Source: Arthrobacter sp. FW306-2-2C-D06B
GTDB taxonomy: Bacteria; Actinomycetota; Actinomycetes; Actinomycetales; Micrococcaceae
Direction of reading: 5' to 3'
Assembly: GCF_021789175.1 (NCBI RefSeq)
Contig: NZ_CP084560.1
Coordinates: forward strand, 3,968,001-4,032,000
Length of the DNA: 64,000 nucleotides
Shown here: positions 16,354 to 24,697 of the stretch, piece after piece
Layout of the letters: each line of letters opens with the position of its first letter
Numbering within the stretch: the stretch's first letter is position 1
Program-made: the position numbers and the translations under genes
Notes under the pieces: generated by a model
What the model saw: only the letters and a program-made list of their open reading frames with translations
Told to the model about the DNA's origin: nothing
The model's database searches: none

Positions 16354-18098
16354 GCCGCCTCCTCCGCTGCCAGCTGCGAGGAAACTATCTCACGGTATGT
16401 TTCGGAAGTTTCCAACAACTCGTCGTGGGTTCCGCGCCCCACCAGATGCCCGTCGTCGAGCACCAAAATCTGCTCGGCGTCGGCGATGCTGGACACCCGC
16501 TGGGCGATGATGACCATGGTGGCGCCGGACGTGTGGCGCTTGAGTGCCTGGCGGAGCCTGGCGTCGGTGGCGGTGTCCAACGATGAGAAGGAGTCGTCGA
16601 AGATGTAGAGCTCGGGTTGCTTCACGAGTGCCCGCGCGATGGCGAGGCGCTGGCGTTGTCCGCCGGAAACGTTGGTGCCGCCTTGCGAGATCGGAGCGTC
16701 AAGGCCGCCCTCCATCTCCTCGACGAAGTCCTGGGCCTGGGCGATGGAAAGCGCCCGCCAGAGTTCTTCCTCCGTGGCGTCGGGCTTGCCGTAGAGGAGG
16801 TTGCTGCGCACCGTGCCGGAGAACAGGTAGGGCTTTTGCGGGACCAGTCCGATGTGCCCCCACAAAAGGTCCGGGTGCAGCTCGCGGACGTCGACGTCGT
16901 CGATCCGCACCGAGCCGCTGCTCGCGTCGAAGAGCCGTGGCAGCAAGTTGACCAACGTGGTCTTGCCCGCGCCCGTGCTGCCGATGATCGCCGTCGTCTG
17001 GCCTGCGCGTGCCCGGAAACTGATGCCGCTCAGGACAGGCTGCTCGGCACCCGGGTAGGCGAATCCGACGTCGAGCAATTCCAGCTCGCCGCGGCCGGCG
17101 GTCTCCGTCACCGGATTCACGGGAGGCCGCACGCTCGATTCGGTCTCCAAGACCTGCCCGATACGGTCCGCCGAAACAGCAGCGCGAGGGATCATGACGG
17201 CCATGAACGTCGCCATCATGACCGACATGAGGATCTGCATGAGGTAGCTCAGGAAGGCGATCAGTGTGCCTACCTGCATGGAACCGTCGTCGATCCTGAA
17301 CGATCCGAACCAGATCACGGCCACGCTGGAGACGTTGAGCACCAGCATCACTACCGGAAACATGAGGGCCATGAGCCGTCCGGCGCGCAGAGCCATCTCC
17401 GTGACGTCCTGGTTGGCCGAGGCGAAGCGTTCCGTCTCCATGTCCTCGCGCACGAACGCGCGCACCACGCGGATGCCTGCAAGCTGTTCGCGGAGCACGC
17501 GGTTCACGGTGTCGATCCGGACCTGCATCTTGCGGAACAGCGGCACCATCCGGCTCACAATGAGGCCCACCGCAACGAGCAATACGGGGACGCTGACGGC
17601 AATCAGCCAGGACAACTGTGCATCCTGCCGGACCGCCATGATCACCCCGCCGATGCTGAGCATGGGCGCCGCGACCATGAGGGTGCAGGACATCAGGACG
17701 AGCTGCTGGACCTGCTGCACGTCGTTAGTTGAACGCGTGATCAGCGACGGTGCGCCGAAGCGGGTGACCTCCTGCTCGGAGAACTCCCCCACCCTCGTGA
17801 AAATAGCGCCGCGCAGGTCCCGTCCCAGCCCCATGGCGGCTTTCGCGCCAAAGTACACGGCCGTGATCGAGCACGCGATCTGCAGGAGCGTGATGAGCAG
17901 CATGAGGCTGCCGGTGCCCAGGATGTAGCCGGTATCCCCCTTGGCCACGCCTTCGTCAATGATGTCGGCATTCAGTGTGGGCAAATACAGCGACGCTATG
18001 GACTGCGCCAACTGGAAAACGACGACGGCGATCAGCAGCCGCCGATGTGGCCGCAGGTACTGAACGAGAAGTTTCCAGAGCATCGGTCTCCAACTCAC
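16350..18098 (-). CDS. ABC exporter half-transporter, degenerate-site subunit
   Basis: A 582-residue membrane-ATPase fusion. Six membrane helices occupy about residues 10-310; Walker A is GSTGAGKTT at about 380 and the signature NVSGGQRQR is intact. Walker B reads LYIFDDSFSSLD, so the catalytic Glu is Asp, as in the non-catalytic site of heterodimeric exporters (BmrC/D, TM287/288 type). It is the first gene of a two-gene operon, with an ATGA overlap to the next. The XRE regulator gene upstream has the same orientation, with a 96-bp gap that may hold the promoter. Confidence 0.92.
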   Translation of the reverse strand: MSWRPMLWKLLVQYLRPHRRLLIAVVVFQLAQSIASLYLPTLNADIIDEGVAKGDTGYILGTGSLMLLITLLQIACSITAVYFGAKAAMGLGRDLRGAIFTRVGEFSEQEVTRFGAPSLITRSTNDVQQVQQLVLMSCTLMVAAPMLSIGGVIMAVRQDAQLSWLIAVSVPVLLVAVGLIVSRMVPLFRKMQVRIDTVNRVLREQLAGIRVVRAFVREDMETERFASANQDVTEMALRAGRLMALMFPVVMLVLNVSSVAVIWFGSFRIDDGSMQVGTLIAFLSYLMQILMSVMMATFMAVMIPRAAVSADRIGQVLETESSVRPPVNPVTETAGRGELELLDVGFAYPGAEQPVLSGISFRARAGQTTAIIGSTGAGKTTLVNLLPRLFDASSGSVRIDDVDVRELHPDLLWGHIGLVPQKPYLFSGTVRSNLLYGKPDATEEELWRALSIAQAQDFVEEMEGGLDAPISQGGTNVSGGQRQRLAIARALVKQPELYIFDDSFSSLDTATDARLRQALKRHTSGATMVIIAQRVSSIADAEQILVLDDGHLVGRGTHDELLETSETYREIVSSQLAAEEAA

Positions 18099-18194
18099 GT
18101 AGTGATTCGAAGGCCAGTCTACGACTGGTTGCTGGGGGCAACTAGAGGGAATTCACAGCGCTTTTGGATGCCCCTGCCTCGACGTCTGGCCAGC

Positions 18195-19127
18195 CTAGAT
18201 CACGGCTTTCCTATTCAACCCCAGGAGGGCAGCCTGGGTCCCGGTTCCGCCCTTGGGTAGATAGGTGAACAAACGGAGGGCAGGAAACCTCGGGACGCCC
18301 AAGACCATGGGAGCGAAGCTGAGCCTGCCCAGCGACTGATGGTCGTAGACCACGTCCACATGATATGAATCGCCCACCACTTGGCGCTCCCACAACCCAC
18401 GGAAAGCGTCGGAAACCTCGCACAAGCTGCGCGCCATAATGTCGAACCGGGGATCGTCCGGGAACTTGGCCGACTGTGCGCGGAACTGCGCCACCATGGA
18501 TCGGGCCATCATCTCCTGGTGCACGTGTGGCCGGGCTAGCTCCGGATCGGTAAAGAACCGTTGAAGGCAGCTTTCGCCTAGGCGGGTATCGAAGGTGTCC
18601 GCAGCGGCAGAATTCATGGCGACGACGGTCCACAACGGGTCTGCGATGTAACTGGGGTTCGCCATGGCGTCCACCAGCTGCTGCAGAAGGGCGAGCTCGC
18701 CGTGATCGACGTCGAAACGCTGTGCCCCGGGCTGTGCACCGGGCCATCCACCCTCCTGGCGCGGCTGGCCGGCCAGGTTACTGTCGGCCCATTTGGTGGA
18801 GCGGCGCCCGGAAGCAAGCCGTCCGACATATGTCCTGTCTTCAGGACTGAGTTGAAGGGCGTTCGAGATCGCGTCGAGGATTTCCTCCGAGGCACCTATG
18901 GCCCGTCCCTGCTCCAGCCAGGTGTACCAAGAGACCCCAACGTTCGCGAGAACAGCGACTTCTTCGCGCCTGAGTCCGGGAGTCCGGCGTCGTGAGCTGA
19001 CCGGTAACCCGACGTCCTCGGGACGGGTCTGTTCCCGGCGGGTGCGGAAAAACTCACCGAGGCGCGCGTGGTTGGAGCGCACTTGATGGGACAACGCTTG
19101 GCTGGAAGGTGGCTGATCGGTACGCAT
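18195..19127 (-). CDS. XRE-family regulator with MmyB-like ligand-binding domain
   Basis: A 310-residue regulator. Residues of about 20-100 are a helix-turn-helix (LGEFFRTRREQTRPEDVGLP, then TPGLRREEVAVLANVGVSWYTWLEQGR), the hallmark of the MmyB group. Residues of about 135-290 form the MmyB ligand-binding domain (NPSYIADPLWTVVAMNSAAA, then SLGRLSFAPMVLG). Members often control nearby oxidoreductases or exporters and may bind fatty-acid-like ligands. It lies upstream of the ABC exporter in the same orientation, so it may control that operon. Confidence 0.88.
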   Translation of the reverse strand: MRTDQPPSSQALSHQVRSNHARLGEFFRTRREQTRPEDVGLPVSSRRRTPGLRREEVAVLANVGVSWYTWLEQGRAIGASEEILDAISNALQLSPEDRTYVGRLASGRRSTKWADSNLAGQPRQEGGWPGAQPGAQRFDVDHGELALLQQLVDAMANPSYIADPLWTVVAMNSAAADTFDTRLGESCLQRFFTDPELARPHVHQEMMARSMVAQFRAQSAKFPDDPRFDIMARSLCEVSDAFRGLWERQVVGDSYHVDVVYDHQSLGRLSFAPMVLGVPRFPALRLFTYLPKGGTGTQAALLGLNRKAVI

Positions 19128-19148
19128 GGGTTCTCCACTAAGGACGAG

Positions 19149-19184
19149 CGTCCGGCCGACCGCTGCACAGCGGTCGGCCGGACG
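19149..19184 (-). terminator. Perfect 17-bp-arm hairpin
   Basis: CGTCCGGCCGACCGCTG at 19149-19165 is exactly complementary to 19168-19184 with a 2-base loop. It lies between the stop of the minus-strand ATPase gene and the start of the XRE regulator. No T tract follows, so it may be a terminator or an operator. Confidence 0.6.
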
Positions 19185-19228
19185 AACCGGTGAGCGGAAT
19201 CCGAATCTTGGATCCGGAGGATTCCTGG

Positions 19229-19933
19229 CTACTGCAAGACGCGCTCCCGCTCGGAGCGGACATCGAGCCTCGCGTATTCCTCGGAGGCCCGCCGTGTGGC
19301 CTCCGCTGGACTCATACGCGGCTCAAGGCTGAACAAGGAAGCGACCTGCTCAAGGCGTTCCTCCACCGAGCCGGACACCACGTAGAACGGGATGCCCAAC
19401 TCCTCCATGGTCTGCTGCAGGATCGAATCCGACATGTTCCGGAACTGGTCGTTGACCGGACGGTGCCCGTCGGCAGAGAGCGGAAGCTCGTTCTTCAAGT
19501 GAACGAAGACGTCGAAGGAGTTCTTGACGTGCCTCTTGAAGCTGTTGCCGAGGCTCGCCATCACCTCTTCGAAGAACACCAGTTCCGGCGTCTTCTCCAC
19601 TGTTTCCCCCGGCTTCAGGTATGCCGAAGCACTGGGGTTCAGGCCGAGGGATACGCGCACGGACCCGTAGATCCATTCCTGCAGGGAGGACCCGTCCGAA
19701 ATGAAGCCGTCCGAGAGCTTGTCCTCGTACACGGCCCGTTCTACGTGACGCGTCACGATCATCTGGATGAGCTCCGCTGCTGTGCATTCCTCAAGGATCT
19801 TGCCCGGCGCTGCCTCGGGCAGGATTTCGCGCATAGTCCTGGCTCGGGTCCGGGGCAGGCCCGTGTAGTGGGAGAGAGCCATGGACGTGAACGTCTTGCC
19901 GGAGGAGTAAGTACCCGAAATGCCGATGCGCAT
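19229..19933 (-). CDS. P-loop AAA family ATPase/kinase-like protein (NadR-type kinase resemblance)
   Basis: A 234-residue cytosolic protein that starts MRIGISGTYSSGKT, with Walker A GTYSSGKT at residues 7-14. Later segments resemble nucleotide kinases of the NadR C-terminal type (a lid-like region near RPVNDQFRNMSD and FYVVSGSVEERLEQV at the C-terminus). The start at 19933 is chosen because the longer frame would overlap the AzoR gene out of phase and lacks protein-like composition. It follows the AzoR-type gene after 10 bp, so they are probably co-transcribed. The substrate is unknown; a link to nicotinamide or flavin metabolism is only a guess from the neighbour. Confidence 0.75.
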   Translation of the reverse strand: MRIGISGTYSSGKTFTSMALSHYTGLPRTRARTMREILPEAAPGKILEECTAAELIQMIVTRHVERAVYEDKLSDGFISDGSSLQEWIYGSVRVSLGLNPSASAYLKPGETVEKTPELVFFEEVMASLGNSFKRHVKNSFDVFVHLKNELPLSADGHRPVNDQFRNMSDSILQQTMEELGIPFYVVSGSVEERLEQVASLFSLEPRMSPAEATRRASEEYARLDVRSERERVLQ

Positions 19934-19943
19934 TGTTACCGCC

Positions 19944-20621
19944 CTAGTCGTTGACGAGCTGGAGGGTTCCCGCGGCGCTGAGCTTGCCTGCGAACTCGAT
20001 AGCGGCATCGCTGAGGTCAGCCTCGGCAACCTTGCGGGTGCCGTCCACGTCCCCGTTAAGAACCGTGGGGGCGAAGCGGATGTGCGTGGCATCCTCAATG
20101 CCCACAAAGTTCAACCAGTCAGCAAAAAAGGTGCTGCTGAAGTCAGAGCCGAAAGCTGCCGGAACCCCTGGAGCGTAGACGCCGCTGGTGTGGATGGCGA
20201 GGGCCTGCTTACCCTCCATCAGGCCGCGGTAACCCTGCTCGGGGTCGAAACCGAAGCTCCAGCCGGGCTGGGTGATGATGTCGATCCACTGCTTCAAGAC
20301 GTAGGGAACTCCGGAGTTCCACATGGGGATGTTGAAAACGTAGGCGTCGGCGGCGGCGAACTGGTCGAACACGGCGCGGGCGGATTCCCAAGCCGCGACC
20401 TGCTCCGGCGTCTGATCCTGACCGGTGAAAACGGCCATCTTGGCGGCGGCGGCGATCCGTCCGAAAACGGGCAGCGCACCGTCGTCGAACAGGTTCAGGG
20501 TCTCCAGCTCAAAGCTCTCGGGACCGGCGGCCTGAACGGAGTCGATGAAATGCCGCGCCAGCCGCAGGGAGTCACTGTTGGCGTAACGGGGAGAGGCATT
20601 GATGTGGAGGATGGTAGGCAT
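19944..20621 (-). CDS. azoR: FMN-dependent NADH:quinone oxidoreductase / azoreductase
   Basis: A 225-residue flavodoxin-fold enzyme. It shows the FMN-phosphate loop NASPRYANSDSLRLARHF near the N-terminus, the PMWNSGVPYVLKQWIDIITQPGWSFGF motif of the AzoR family, and a late GVYAPG loop. It reduces quinones and azo compounds with NADH in the cytosol. An HxlR-family regulator lies nearby on the opposite strand, and palindromes occupy the upstream region; HxlR proteins control azoR genes in other bacteria (YodB in Bacillus), so quinone- or electrophile-responsive control is plausible. Confidence 0.9.
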   Translation of the reverse strand: MPTILHINASPRYANSDSLRLARHFIDSVQAAGPESFELETLNLFDDGALPVFGRIAAAAKMAVFTGQDQTPEQVAAWESARAVFDQFAAADAYVFNIPMWNSGVPYVLKQWIDIITQPGWSFGFDPEQGYRGLMEGKQALAIHTSGVYAPGVPAAFGSDFSSTFFADWLNFVGIEDATHIRFAPTVLNGDVDGTRKVAEADLSDAAIEFAGKLSAAGTLQLVND

Positions 20622-20693
20622 TGGCTTCCTTTCGAGGCTTTGCTGCGGGGACGCGTTGTGCCCCGTTATCGATCCTCACCCGACACCTCTGTG

Positions 20694-20738
20694 GTGCGTA
20701 AGAACGCACTTTCTTGTGCCTAGGGCACCTCAAAGTGC
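20694..20738. promoter_or_regulatory. Overlapping palindromes between azoR and the HAD gene
   Basis: GTGCGT and ACGCAC flank AAGA at 20694-20709. Overlapping it, a nested 33-bp palindrome spans 20706-20738: GCACTTT pairs with AAAGTGC, and inside it GTGCC pairs with GGCAC around TAG. This is a likely operator region for divergent control, possibly by the HxlR-family protein encoded at 21539. No core promoter is certain. Confidence 0.6.
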
Positions 20739-20777
20739 CCTCCCCTTGGAGGCTTCCACGGGCCGAAAAGGCCCCTA

Positions 20778-20800
20778 GGATTCTTCCTGTGGAAGAATCC
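20778..20800. promoter_or_regulatory. Perfect inverted repeat over the HAD gene start
   Basis: GGATTCTTCC and GGAAGAATCC are exact complements separated by TGT. The proposed GTG start (20789) lies at the centre, so in the RNA the start codon would sit in the loop of a hairpin, or the DNA could bind a dimeric regulator. Confidence 0.55.
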
Positions 20801-21481
20801 GGACGCCCGTCCCGCGGACAAAGCCAGGCCGCCTACACCGACATCGACGGCACCGTCACCGCCTACAACACCATCTTCGAGTTCCTTCGATTCGATGCCG
20901 CGAAACGCTCCTGCGAAGCTGAGGCCGAGGATTTGCTGGCCGGCCTGCGGTCTGCAGCCAGGAATGGGGCGCCCAGGTCCGTAACCAACGCCCGGTACTT
21001 CTGTTGGTGGCGCGGACGGAGCGTCGCTGAGATCGATGAACTCGGCGAGCGTTGGGCAGACGCCCAAGCTGAGTCTCCGGAGGAGTGGCCTTTCCTGGAA
21101 CCCGTGACGTCTCTCTTGGACGCTCACACGAGATCCGGTCGGCGGATCGTTGCGGTGACGGTGTCGTTCGAACCGGCGCTGGTGCGCGTGCGTCGGCGCT
21201 GGCCAAACCTTGAAATGCTGTGCACGCTCCCCCGGACGCACAAGGGTAGGTATACGGGCGACATCGAGGAAGCACTGGTGGGTGGCGCCAAAGAGCGGGC
21301 CGTCGCGTCCCACGCGGCCGAATATGCGGTGGACCTGTCAGCGAGCTTCGCCTACGGCGACCACCACTCGGATCTTCAGTTCATGGCGCTGGCGGGCGAA
21401 TCGCTGTTGGTAATCCCCACGGTGAAGGACGGGCCGGCCCCCAACGGGTTAAGGTTTGCGACGCAGTTTTCCCGGCCGTAA
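20789..21481 (+). CDS. HAD-superfamily (HAD-IB, SerB-like) hydrolase
   Basis: A 230-residue phosphatase-like protein. Motif I is YTDIDGTVTAYN with both aspartates; motif IV is FAYGDHHSDLQFM; VTVSFEPALV fits the motif II position. HAD-IB enzymes remove phosphate from small metabolites. The start is placed at GTG 20789, because the upstream in-frame region to 20714 overlaps palindromic DNA and gives no domain. It is divergent from azoR and followed 57 bp later by an HxlR regulator and a thioesterase in the same direction. In butenolide and butyrolactone routes a phosphatase step is needed, so it could belong to the adjacent biosynthetic group; this is an inference. Confidence 0.8.
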   Translation: MEESGRPSRGQSQAAYTDIDGTVTAYNTIFEFLRFDAAKRSCEAEAEDLLAGLRSAARNGAPRSVTNARYFCWWRGRSVAEIDELGERWADAQAESPEEWPFLEPVTSLLDAHTRSGRRIVAVTVSFEPALVRVRRRWPNLEMLCTLPRTHKGRYTGDIEEALVGGAKERAVASHAAEYAVDLSASFAYGDHHSDLQFMALAGESLLVIPTVKDGPAPNGLRFATQFSRP

Positions 21482-21538
21482 CAACCCCCAAGTATGCTGT
21501 GCCTCACCAGTCAATTTGATGAGGAAAGTATTGGGGAT

Positions 21539-21946
21539 ATGACTCTCACGGCTGAACAGAAACGTCAGAAGGCCCAGAAGCACTACAACGCTTCCTTGGA
21601 CCTTTGCCCTGCGCGGCAACTCCTTGAGGCCATCAGCAGCAAATGGGTCACGCTGGTGATGCTTGCCTTGGAGGATGGGCAGCAACGCCACAGTGACCTG
21701 CGCAAGCGGATTCCCGGAGCCAGCCAGAAGATGCTGACTTCCACGTTGCGGTCACTCGAACGTGACGGACTGGTTTTGCGGCATGTCACGGTGTCCGTTC
21801 CCGTGCGCACGGACTACGAACTCACTCCGCGCGGCCGTTCGCTTCTCAGGATCATCTTTGAAATGAAGGAATGGGCCGAGGAACACATGGATGACGTGGC
21901 CGCATCCCGCATGGAGCACGATCGCCACCGGCTCGCCTTCAACTAG
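21539..21946 (+). CDS. HxlR-family (DUF24) transcriptional regulator
   Basis: A 135-residue winged-helix protein. The N-terminal Cys lies in SLDLCPARQLLEAISSKWVTLVM, the usual redox or electrophile-sensing position. It is followed by RIPGASQKMLTSTLRSLERDGLVLRHV, the recognition helix and wing, and by YELTPRGRSL. The ATG at 21539 is chosen because it starts just before the conserved domain. It may control the divergent azoR, the thioesterase that follows, or the biosynthetic group on the other strand. Confidence 0.9.
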   Translation: MTLTAEQKRQKAQKHYNASLDLCPARQLLEAISSKWVTLVMLALEDGQQRHSDLRKRIPGASQKMLTSTLRSLERDGLVLRHVTVSVPVRTDYELTPRGRSLLRIIFEMKEWAEEHMDDVAASRMEHDRHRLAFN

Positions 21947-21962
21947 CGCCAAGGACACCGGC

Positions 21963-22610
21963 GTGCACCTGTTTTGCCTCCATCACGCGGGCGGAACCAC
22001 GGCAAGCTTCGCGGCGTGGCGCTTCCCGGGCCTCGAGGTCACCAGGCTTGGCTACCGCGGGAGGGACTTCGCAACGTTTGCGTCCGCTGCGGATGCCCTC
22101 GCTGAGCGGATCGAAGCATCCCCGTCGCCGGAGCTTGCCCTTTATGGACACAGCATGGGCGCAATCCTCGCCTTCGAGGCCGCCCTCCGCCTCCAGGGCA
22201 CCGGACGAGTAGCGCACGTTTTCCTGGCGGCCGCACGTCCGCCGTCGGGAATGCACGACGGCGTGGCCGCCGCGGCTGCCGCTTCCGGCGGGCTGTCCGA
22301 GCGCGCCCGCGAAGTATTGCTTGAGGACCTGGCGTTGCTGGCGGAGTATCCGGGCAGGCCGCCGGCCAACCAATTGGAGGTGCCCGCCACCCTTCTTTAC
22401 AGCACCGATGATCCTGTGGTGCCTGCTTCCGACTCCCTGCGCTGGGCATCCTGGTGCTCGGCGGCGCCGCGGGTGCATGACGTTCCCGGCGGCGGCCACC
22501 TCTTCCACCGTTCCAACCCGAAGGTGCTCAAGATCGTGGAAAACACGCTGTCCCCGGTCCCGCTGGATGATCCTGCGGCACCAGGGACAGCATCTGGGTT
22601 GGAAGTTTGA
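21963..22610 (+). CDS. Type II thioesterase (GrsT-like alpha/beta hydrolase)
   Basis: A 215-residue alpha/beta hydrolase of the editing-thioesterase class. The start motif LFCLHHAGGTTASFAAW, nucleophile YGHSMGA (Ser64), Asp in STDDPVVP and His in GGGHLFHRS form the expected triad. GTG 21963 is chosen (AAGGA 9 bp upstream); a start at 21891 would overlap the HxlR gene by 56 bp. Such enzymes hydrolyse acyl groups from carrier proteins. It ends 4 bp from the convergent flavodoxin-like gene, within a group containing an acyl carrier protein and KASIII. Confidence 0.85.
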   Translation: MHLFCLHHAGGTTASFAAWRFPGLEVTRLGYRGRDFATFASAADALAERIEASPSPELALYGHSMGAILAFEAALRLQGTGRVAHVFLAAARPPSGMHDGVAAAAAASGGLSERAREVLLEDLALLAEYPGRPPANQLEVPATLLYSTDDPVVPASDSLRWASWCSAAPRVHDVPGGGHLFHRSNPKVLKIVENTLSPVPLDDPAAPGTASGLEV

Positions 22611-22614
22611 GCTG

Positions 22615-23226
22615 CTAGGCCCCAGTGCTGACGAGATCGCGGTCCATCGCGATCCTGCCGGCAGCGAAGATCGAGGCGATGTCCGCCACCCTCCTGCCTA
22701 AGTGCCCGGCCGTCGCTATGTCCGCGGGATGAACGCCTTCGATGCCCACGTCCGAGAACGTCTGGGCTGCGGCACCGTTGAAGTATCCGAAGCGGTTGAG
22801 GTCGTTTTCGGTGCCTTTTGTGCTCTTCCACCCCGGGAGGAGGCCGAGGTTGATCCAGTTCATGCCGTGCTGCGCGGCAAAAGTAGAGAAGTAATCCAGA
22901 GTGGAGTTCTTGTCCCCCGCCTTGCACGCGGCATTGGTAAAGCCTGCCCCCAGCTTGTTGCGCCATTTCTGCACGGCCCAACGGCCTGCGGTCTTTTCAG
23001 CGAAGGCATGGAACACCGAAGGCGCAGTCCCCATGTACGTCGGAGCCCCGAAAATGATGGCGTCGGCCTCGTCGATGAAACTCCAGGACTCCTCAGTGAG
23101 TTCATCCACCCGCAACAGAGCCGCGGTGGCACCGGCCGAGACGGCAGCGGCAACCACTGCGTCCGCCAGGACTTTGGTGTGGCCGGAGCCTGAATAGTAA
23201 ACAACTGCAATTGCCGGATTGGCCAT
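22615..23226 (-). CDS. Flavodoxin-fold NAD(P)H-dependent oxidoreductase (WrbA-like)
   Basis: A 203-residue FMN-binding protein. It has the first strand and phosphate loop VVYYSGSGHTKVLADAV, the second flavin loop FGAPTYMGTAPSVF, and a C-terminal helix. It starts at the ATG at 23226, preceded by GAGGA 7 bp upstream; the longer frame adds only four residues. It is the last gene in the avrD-fabH-acp direction. A reducing role, such as reduction of an enone in a lipid product, is plausible but not shown. Confidence 0.85.
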   Translation of the reverse strand: MANPAIAVVYYSGSGHTKVLADAVVAAAVSAGATAALLRVDELTEESWSFIDEADAIIFGAPTYMGTAPSVFHAFAEKTAGRWAVQKWRNKLGAGFTNAACKAGDKNSTLDYFSTFAAQHGMNWINLGLLPGWKSTKGTENDLNRFGYFNGAAAQTFSDVGIEGVHPADIATAGHLGRRVADIASIFAAGRIAMDRDLVSTGA

Positions 23227-23294
23227 GGTTATCCTCACTGTTTGGGCTGGGTCTTTGGGTCTTGAAGGACGTCGGTTCTTTTGATTTTTTGTGG

Positions 23295-23540
23295 CTAGAC
23301 GGCAAGCTGAAGGGCCAGCTTTTCGGTGACTACGCTTGACACCGCCCGGGCAGTGCCTGCCTCCGCGAGCTCGAATTCGTCTACCCGCACGCCGAACTTG
23401 TTGCTAAGGATCACGGCGGCTTCAACGAGTGAGAGTGAATCGATGTCCAGGTCCGCGAACGGGTCGTCCGGGCCGATGTGGCTCAGCTCGTCCATGGTGG
23501 AACGGATCGCATCGACGACGTCCAGAGCAGTGATTTCCAT
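23295..23540 (-). CDS. Acyl carrier protein
   Basis: An 81-residue protein with the four-helix carrier pattern and the phosphopantetheine site DIDSLSLVE (Ser35). The ATG at 23540 has a GGGGGAAACC ribosome-site region upstream. It is a dedicated carrier rather than the housekeeping AcpP, since it lies between an isolated KASIII gene and a flavodoxin-like gene. It would carry the beta-ketoacyl chain made by the KASIII. Confidence 0.92.
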   Translation of the reverse strand: MEITALDVVDAIRSTMDELSHIGPDDPFADLDIDSLSLVEAAVILSNKFGVRVDEFELAEAGTARAVSSVVTEKLALQLAV

Positions 23541-23629
23541 TGGTTTCCCCCTTGTACGGGTGGCCCGGGATGGCCGGTGCCACGGTGGTCCTGCACGGCA
23601 CCCGGCCCGCAGGAATCGGCGGTGCGTCC

Positions 23630-24604
23630 CTAGTGCGGGTCGACAACCGAGATCGATGGCCATGTCATGGCAATGGCGCCCCAGGTGGTTCCTCCGCCAA
23701 ATGCCGTCAGGACCACCTTGTCGCCCGGAGTCCTGTGGCCTTTGGTTCCGGCGTCGGTCATGGCCAACGGAATAGAGGCGGCCGATGTGTTTCCCACCCT
23801 GTCCAGGTGGACTTCGGCCCTGGACCCGGGGATGCCGGTGACAGAGGCCACCGTGTTCAGGATCCGGAGGTTCGCTTGGTGTGCGATCAGGGAATCCACC
23901 TCAGCCGCCGCCCATCCAACGCTCCGCAGCACGGTTTCCACGGACTCCGACATCGCTGACACGGCCTGCGTGAACACCTCCTTCCCCTGCATCTCGAAGA
24001 AGCCCCCGGCGTTGCGTGGCACCTGGATGAGCGTTTCTCCGTTGCCGTCCGAGTGGAGCGTGGAGGCAAGGATGGCGCCAGGCTCGTCTGGGGTACCGGC
24101 AGAGAGGTAAGCCGCGCCTGCCCCGTCCCCAAAGATCACGGAAGTGGTCCGGTCCGTCGGATCGAGCAAGCGCGTGAATGTGTCCGCACCGATGACGAGG
24201 GCCGAGTCCACAGAGCCCGAGGTGATGGCCCAGCTGGCCGTAGCCAGGGCGTAGACGAACCCCGAGCAGACGGCGGAGACGTCGAAAGCCGCGATGCCTT
24301 GAAGCCCAAGGTTCGCCGCGACCTTCGGTGCCGTCGCCGGGCAGACTTTGTCCGGCGTCGACGTCGCAACAATCAGCAGCCCCACGGAAGGGACGCCGGC
24401 ACTCGCCAACGCGCGCTGGGCGGCTGAGGTCGCGAGGACGCTGGTGCTCTCGGTTTCGTCCGAATGGCGTCGCTCGGCGATGCCGGTCCGGCGCCTGATC
24501 CATTCGTCCGAAGTGTCCATGATGGTGGATAAGTGCTCATTGGTGACCACTCGTTCGGGCAGTGCTCCGCCCAGACCCCGGACGACGGCCGCTCGCGCGC
24601 TCAT
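23630..24604 (-). CDS. 3-oxoacyl-ACP synthase III (KASIII/FabH-like)
   Basis: A 324-residue thiolase-fold enzyme with all catalytic residues at the classical spacing: Cys113 in DVSAVCSGFVYA, His242 in LIAHQANLRIL and Asn272 in RVGNTSAAS. It condenses an acyl-CoA with malonyl-ACP to a beta-ketoacyl-ACP. The start at 24604 (MSARAAVVRG) is chosen because the 20 residues upstream are not conserved-looking. The rest of a fatty-acid synthesis operon (fabD, fabF, main acpP) is absent, so this copy is for a special product. Confidence 0.93.
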   Translation of the reverse strand: MSARAAVVRGLGGALPERVVTNEHLSTIMDTSDEWIRRRTGIAERRHSDETESTSVLATSAAQRALASAGVPSVGLLIVATSTPDKVCPATAPKVAANLGLQGIAAFDVSAVCSGFVYALATASWAITSGSVDSALVIGADTFTRLLDPTDRTTSVIFGDGAGAAYLSAGTPDEPGAILASTLHSDGNGETLIQVPRNAGGFFEMQGKEVFTQAVSAMSESVETVLRSVGWAAAEVDSLIAHQANLRILNTVASVTGIPGSRAEVHLDRVGNTSAASIPLAMTDAGTKGHRTPGDKVVLTAFGGGTTWGAIAMTWPSISVVDPH

Positions 24605-24697
24605 TGATCGACCCCAGCGGCCACGACTGCACCGTGAGCGGGCAGTTGGTGAGCCACGCTGCACACCACTTCACAGCCGTCGAAGGTTCCTACAACG

